Shown: in pieces, positions 6,006 through 9,682 of the stretch
Layout: each line of letters starts with the position of its first letter
Position numbering within the stretch: position 1 is the first letter of the stretch
Assembly (NCBI GenBank): GCA_902783345.1
Contig: CACZQI010000066.1
Coordinates: 1 to 9,682, forward strand
Source: an uncultured Erysipelotrichaceae bacterium
GTDB lineage: Bacteria > Bacillota_I > Bacilli_A > RF39 > UBA660
DNA: 9,682 bases
Reading direction: 5' to 3'
Made by a program: the position numbers and the translations under genes
The notes under the pieces: generated by a model
What the model was told of the DNA's origin: nothing
Databases searched by the model: none
Seen by the model: the letters and a program-made list of their open reading frames with translations, nothing else

Positions 6006-6020
6006 TTTGCAATTTGCAAA
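6006..6020. repeat. Inverted repeat TTTGCA / TGCAAA
   Basis: Perfect 6-base arms separated by ATT, between the mutM terminator and the toxin-antitoxin promoter. A longer relative with the same core lies at 770-794. It may be part of the module's regulatory region; function unknown. Confidence 0.35.
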
Positions 6021-6026
6021 TTTAGT

Positions 6027-6059
6027 AAAAAAGAAAAAGTCAGAATATTTATTTCTGAC
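6027..6059 (-). terminator. Rho-independent terminator of the polA-mutM operon
   Basis: On the minus strand GTCAGAA (6059-6053) and TTCTGAC (6045-6039) form a 7-bp stem with a 7-base loop, followed by TTTTTCTTTTTT. The 5' arm encodes the last codons of mutM and the stop codon TAA lies in the loop, so termination signal and coding end overlap. Confidence 0.85.
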
Positions 6060-6852
6060 AATTAGGACAATAATAAGTACTTCTTCCACCTACTTTAATA
6101 TTAACAATAGGCGTCATACAAACTTTACAAGGTTCACCTTCCCTTTTATGAACCATTAAAAAATCTTGAAAATGACCAGTTACTCCTAATGAAGAAGTAT
6201 AACTTTTTATAGTTGTACCTCCATATTTAATGGCTTTATTTAATATTAAAACAGAATTATCAATTATTCTTTGACACTCATCTAAAGTAATATCAAAGCC
6301 TTTTCTTAAAGGATTAATGAAAGATGCAAACAATACTTCATTAACATATATGTTCCCAAGACCAGCCATAATACTTTGATCTAATAAAAGTTCTTTTATA
6401 GGAAGTTTACTATTTAATTTTTCTTTTAATAATTCTTTGGTCATTTTTTTATCAAAAGGCTCTAATCCCACTTTATTTAAAGATGGATAATCTTTTAAAT
6501 CATTGCATAAAAACATTCGCCCAAATTTTCTAGTATCATGGTATCTAACTGATAAAGCACCAAACTCAAATATAATATGTTCATGTTTCTCTTTTTTGTC
6601 ATTTAGACTTTTAATATAATACTTACCTTCCATCCTTAAATGACTAACTAAATATAAATCTTCAAATGTAAAGATCAAAAACTTTCCTAAAGTATTAACA
6701 TCAGTTAATTTTTTACCAATTAAATTTTTAAAATCTAAAGACTTTGGTTCAATAATTTTAGGATATATTATTTCAATATTAGTTATTTTTTTATTAAGTA
6801 AATTTTTCTTTAAAACAGATGCTACTGTTCTTACTTCTGGTAATTCTGGCAT
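6049..6852 (-). CDS. mutM: Formamidopyrimidine-DNA glycosylase (Fpg/MutM)
   Basis: 267 residues, the normal length. It is a bifunctional DNA glycosylase/AP lyase that removes 8-oxoguanine and ring-opened purines and cuts the abasic site. The N-terminus MPELPEV supplies P2 (Schiff-base nucleophile) and E3 (acid catalyst); K57 in LGKFL is the conserved beta-hairpin lysine, and HLRMEGK (71-77) and DTRKFGR (106-112) are family blocks. The H2TH region is LLLDQSIMAGLGNIYVNEVLF (about 155-175). A zinc finger closes the protein with C242, C245, C262 and C265, and R257 in VGGRSTY contacts the lesion strand in homologues. All catalytic and zinc residues are present. The ribosome binding site AAAGGAG overlaps the polA stop, leaving a 12-base gap, so the two genes are translated from one message. 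In Bacillus coaE normally follows mutM; here a terminator and a toxin-antitoxin module follow instead. Confidence 0.96.
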   Translation of the reverse strand: MPELPEVRTVASVLKKNLLNKKITNIEIIYPKIIEPKSLDFKNLIGKKLTDVNTLGKFLIFTFEDLYLVSHLRMEGKYYIKSLNDKKEKHEHIIFEFGALSVRYHDTRKFGRMFLCNDLKDYPSLNKVGLEPFDKKMTKELLKEKLNSKLPIKELLLDQSIMAGLGNIYVNEVLFASFINPLRKGFDITLDECQRIIDNSVLILNKAIKYGGTTIKSYTSSLGVTGHFQDFLMVHKREGEPCKVCMTPIVNIKVGGRSTYYCPNCQK

Positions 6853-6864
6853 AAATAATCTCCT

Positions 6865-9420
6865 TTACTTCGCATCATACCAATCAGTACCATATTCAAC
6901 TGATACTTTAAGTGGTACTTTTAAACTAACTATGTTTTCCATTGAACTTACAACTAGTTTTTCTAAAGATTCTTTTTCTTCTTTTATAACATCAAAGATA
7001 AGTTCATCATGAACTTGTAAAAGCATTTTAGATTTAAATCCATTCTTTTGCATTTCCCTATCTAATTTAACCATTGCCATTTTAATAATATCCGCACTTG
7101 TTCCTTGAATTGGCGTATTAAGGGCAATCCGTTCACCAGCAGATCGGATCATATAATTAGAATTACTAAGTTCATCAATTACTCTTTTACGATTAAAAAG
7201 CGTTCTAACTGAGCCAAGTATCTTAGCTTCATTTACAATTTTATCCATATATAATTTAACTCCAGGATATAATGTTAAATATTTATCAATAAACTTTTTA
7301 GCATCCTTAGGATTTATTTGTAAATTCTCACCTAACCCAAAACCACTAATACCATAAATAATACCAAAAATAACTGCTTTAGCCGTTCTTCTCATACTTT
7401 TCGTAACTTCTTCTTTAGGTACTTCAAAGATATCACTAGCAACCATTGTATGAATATCTTCTCCACTTATAAAAGCATCAATAAGTTCTTTTGAACCTGA
7501 AATATGAGCAAGAACTCGTAGTTCAATCTGAGAATAATCCACACTTAAAAACATATCATATTCTGGTAAAAAAGCTTTTCTTACTCTTTTACCATTTTCA
7601 TCTCTAGTTGGTATATTTTGCATATTAGGATCACTACTAGAAAGACGTCCTGTTCTAGTTAAAGTTTGTTTATAAATCGTATGTATTTTACCATCTTCTC
7701 TAATAAAATTATCTAACCCTTCCAAATAAGTACTAGTAAGTTTAGCTAAATTTCGATAAGAAATAATATACTCTATAGCCGGATGAACTGGAATTAATTT
7801 TTCTAAAGTAGTTGCATCAGTATGATACTTTTTACCAGGTATTTTCTTATGAGGATATGGTAAAGCTAAATGATCAAATAAGACTTCACCTAATTGTTTA
7901 GGACTAGCAATATTAAACTCTTCACCAATAAGTTCATATATCTTACTAGCCATTTCATTTAACCTCTCTTCACTTTCTTCTCTTAAATCTTTTAAAATAT
8001 TTTTATCACAAATAATGCCATTTATTTCCATTCTAGCAAGAACACTTGTCAAAGGCATTTCAACATTTAAGAATAACTCTTCCATATTTTCAAGTGCTAA
8101 CTTACGCATTAAATCTTCTTTAGTATCATAAATATATTTGGCTTTTAAAGTTAGTGCTACTTTTAACTTTTCTTCATCTTTAATAACTTCTTCATAAAAA
8201 GGCGTAATAATACCTTCCTTATTCATTAAAACTGCTAAATCTTCTTTAATTTGATAATTTAATAGATAAGTAGCAATCATATTATCAAAAACAGTATTAG
8301 TATTAAAATCATTTAATAAACAAATATTTTTCTTTAAATCATATGTATATTTTTGATTATCTTTAAGATATTCTAATACTTCTTTTATCATGTTAGATTT
8401 AACAAAGAAAGAATTCTCACCATCATATAATCCCATACCTAAGATGCTTCCTATATGATAGTTTTCATTATCACACTCAATATAATATGCTATAGGATTA
8501 TCTTTACTTATTTCATTTATATTTTCTAAAATTTTATATTCATGAGAATCATCTTTAGTACTAGGTCCCATCTTTTTAATTAAAGAATAAAACTCTAACT
8601 CTTCATATACACTTTCTAACTTTTCACTTGGACCAGTATATACTAAATCTTCTAAATTTTCTTTTAAAGGTACATCTAAATATATCGTACATATTTCTTT
8701 ACTAAAAAATGCACTTTCTTTATCATTTATAAGTTTATCATGTATAGACCCTTTAATATTATCAATATTTTCATAAATACCTTCTAAACTACCATATTCT
8801 TGTAATAATTTTAAAGCTGTCTTTTCTCCAATACCTTTTACCCCTGGAACATTATCAGATGCATCACCCATTAAAGCCTTTAAATCTATCATTTTAATAG
8901 GATCAATACCATATTCATCAGTAAATGTACGAGGATTATATCTAATAAAACCTTTAGTTTTAAGTAATTTAACATCAACTTCATCATTTATTAATTGAAG
9001 TAAATCTTTATCACTAGACACTATTGTAGCATCAAAATTTGGATGCTCTAAAACTTTTTTAGATAAAGTACCAATAATATCATCAGCTTCATAATTTTCT
9101 ACTTCTAAATGTTTAATACCCATAGCATCTAACATTATTCTAGCCTTTGGCATTTGTTCTAATAAATCTTTAGGTGTTTCTTGTCTACCTGCTTTATATT
9201 TTTCATACTTTTCATGTCTAAAGTTTTTACCAATATCAAAAGCAACTGCCATATAACTAGGATGCTCCTCTAATATAATTTTATTAATCATATTAGCAAA
9301 TCCATATAAAGCATTAGTTGCTTCTCCTTTACTATTTTTCATTAAATTACCACTATAAGCAGTTGCAAAATAACTTCTAAACATTAAATTATTACCATCA
9401 ACTAAAATAACTTTTTTCAT
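6865..9420 (-). CDS. polA: DNA polymerase I (5' nuclease, inactive proofreading domain, polymerase)
   Basis: 851 residues, typical of Gram-positive Pol I. Residues 1-290 are the 5'-3' exonuclease/flap nuclease: VDGNNLMFRSY, FDIGKNFRHE, EADDIIG (111-117), SSDKDL (135-140) and GDASDNVPGVKGIGEKTA (185-202, the helix-hairpin-helix). About 300-455 is the 3'-5' exonuclease fold, but the DxE motif is degenerate (IECD near 314-317) and the third aspartate appears lost, so it should not proofread. About 455-851 is the polymerase: TGRLSSSDPNMQNIP (600-614), motif A VDYSQIELR (D628), motif B RRTAKAVIFGIIYG (K681, F685, Y689) and motif C VHDE (803-806). F685 sits where E. coli has F762. It fills gaps in repair and removes Okazaki primers. 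The ATG has AAGAGGTG 5 bases upstream. It heads the operon with mutM, which supplies nicked, gapped DNA for it to fill. Confidence 0.98.
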   Translation of the reverse strand: MKKVILVDGNNLMFRSYFATAYSGNLMKNSKGEATNALYGFANMINKIILEEHPSYMAVAFDIGKNFRHEKYEKYKAGRQETPKDLLEQMPKARIMLDAMGIKHLEVENYEADDIIGTLSKKVLEHPNFDATIVSSDKDLLQLINDEVDVKLLKTKGFIRYNPRTFTDEYGIDPIKMIDLKALMGDASDNVPGVKGIGEKTALKLLQEYGSLEGIYENIDNIKGSIHDKLINDKESAFFSKEICTIYLDVPLKENLEDLVYTGPSEKLESVYEELEFYSLIKKMGPSTKDDSHEYKILENINEISKDNPIAYYIECDNENYHIGSILGMGLYDGENSFFVKSNMIKEVLEYLKDNQKYTYDLKKNICLLNDFNTNTVFDNMIATYLLNYQIKEDLAVLMNKEGIITPFYEEVIKDEEKLKVALTLKAKYIYDTKEDLMRKLALENMEELFLNVEMPLTSVLARMEINGIICDKNILKDLREESEERLNEMASKIYELIGEEFNIASPKQLGEVLFDHLALPYPHKKIPGKKYHTDATTLEKLIPVHPAIEYIISYRNLAKLTSTYLEGLDNFIREDGKIHTIYKQTLTRTGRLSSSDPNMQNIPTRDENGKRVRKAFLPEYDMFLSVDYSQIELRVLAHISGSKELIDAFISGEDIHTMVASDIFEVPKEEVTKSMRRTAKAVIFGIIYGISGFGLGENLQINPKDAKKFIDKYLTLYPGVKLYMDKIVNEAKILGSVRTLFNRKRVIDELSNSNYMIRSAGERIALNTPIQGTSADIIKMAMVKLDREMQKNGFKSKMLLQVHDELIFDVIKEEKESLEKLVVSSMENIVSLKVPLKVSVEYGTDWYDAK

Positions 9421-9483
9421 AGATACACCTCTTAATTATTATAAAACAAAATGATTTATTATAAAAGAACTTAAGAACAAAGG

Positions 9484-9586
9484 CTAATTTGTAAAACAAA
9501 TTAGTTCAATTTATCTCGCGATAAATTATTTCTACTTCTTTGAAGCTTTGGCTTCTCCATAGACCAACTTCCGATAGTCGCTACCG
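9484..9586 (-). ncRNA. Candidate structured RNA or leader upstream of polA
   Basis: Read on the minus strand, four hairpins follow one another. 9586-9572: a 6-bp stem CGGUAG/CUAUCG with a CGA loop, including one G-U pair. 9555-9542: GAAGC-CAAA-GCUUC. 9527-9508: an 8-bp stem with a GCGA tetraloop (GNRA type). 9504-9484: a perfect 9-bp stem CUAAUUUGU/ACAAAUUAG with a UUU loop, followed by a modest U-rich stretch. Bases 9542-9592 are much richer in G and C than the surroundings. UUGG (9567-9564) can also pair with CCAA of the second hairpin, so alternative folds are possible. I do not recognise a known riboswitch, T-box or tRNA. It could be a polA leader, a small RNA, or the 3' region of an upstream transcript. 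The G-U pair favours the minus strand. Confidence 0.4.
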
Positions 9587-9603
9587 TACTTATTTTTTAC
9601 TTG

Positions 9604-9682
9604 CTAATTTATTTCTCTTATTACCTTATATTCTTTTCTTATTATTATTTCTAATCCTTTCTCTAATATATTTAAACTTGCA
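9604..9682 (-). other. Possible 3' end of an upstream minus-strand gene
   Basis: Two minus-strand frames are open from the right edge. One ends at TAA 9628-9626 with a basic tail (RERIRNNNKKRI); the other ends at TAG 9606-9604 (EYKVIREIN). Either could be the C-terminus of the gene before polA, but with fewer than 26 codons visible neither can be chosen or named. The rest of 9421-9603 holds only the polA ribosome binding site, two TTTTATAATAA sequences 20 bases apart (9464-9458 and 9444-9438 region) that could be -10 elements without good -35 partners, and the hairpin series. Confidence 0.25.

Noticed and set aside
9484..9592. T-box leader, preQ1 or other known riboswitch, or tRNA
   Set aside because: I found no T-box motif, no CCA-ended cloverleaf and none of the conserved loops of riboswitch classes I know.
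1..9682. CRISPR array or insertion sequence
   Set aside because: No regularly spaced direct repeats, no terminal inverted repeats with target duplication, and no DDE or HUH transposase were seen.
1..9682. Mycoplasma-type genetic code (UGA as Trp)
   Set aside because: Full-length proteins are read with the standard code, tryptophan positions examined use TGG, and no gene needs TGA read-through.

Overview
The window is strongly AT-rich (roughly a quarter to 30% GC by eye). Its genes are dense and use standard-code stops (all TAA) with AGGAG-like ribosome binding sites. EzrA, a polA-mutM pair with a Pol I whose proofreading domain looks dead, and a sortase-type surface protein with an SPKTG signal all point to a low-GC Bacillota lineage, probably an uncultured gut-type member of Bacilli (RF39/Erysipelotrichales-like). 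The taxonomic guess rests on gene content and composition only.

Layout, left to right. (1) 1-609, minus: the 5' part of a PD-(D/E)XK nuclease (Rpn/transposase-associated) gene that runs off the left edge. (2) 610-902: a 293-bp non-coding stretch with a 10-bp palindrome, a 20-bp tandem duplication carrying an exact DnaA box, a second near-consensus DnaA box, an inverted repeat and the terminator of the next gene. (3) 903-1904, minus: a secreted, wall-anchored protein with two Cys-bounded 30-residue repeats. (4) 2040-2699, plus: a divergent integral membrane protein resembling the VUT/YhhQ family, the only plus-strand gene. (5) 2696-4423, minus: ezrA, whose stop codon overlaps that of the VUT-like gene inside a shared terminator hairpin. 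(6) 4507-5908, minus: a two-gene HigB-HigA type toxin-antitoxin module in which the antitoxin is fused to an ImmA/IrrE-type zinc protease; it has its own strong promoter. (7) 6049-9420, minus: a polA-mutM repair operon ending in a terminator that overlaps the mutM stop codon. (8) 9421-9682: the polA leader, with four consecutive hairpins, then what may be the last codons of another minus-strand gene.

How the parts relate. polA and mutM form a conventional base-excision/gap-filling unit. The HigBA-protease module is an independent transcription unit set between the mutM terminator and ezrA, and has the look of an inserted accessory cassette. EzrA serves cell division. The surface protein and the VUT-like transporter are divergently transcribed from a 135-bp interval. 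The items most worth a second look are the toxin/antitoxin-protease module, the structured RNA-like leader upstream of polA, the DnaA-box cluster, and the VUT-like protein that has lost family signature residues.
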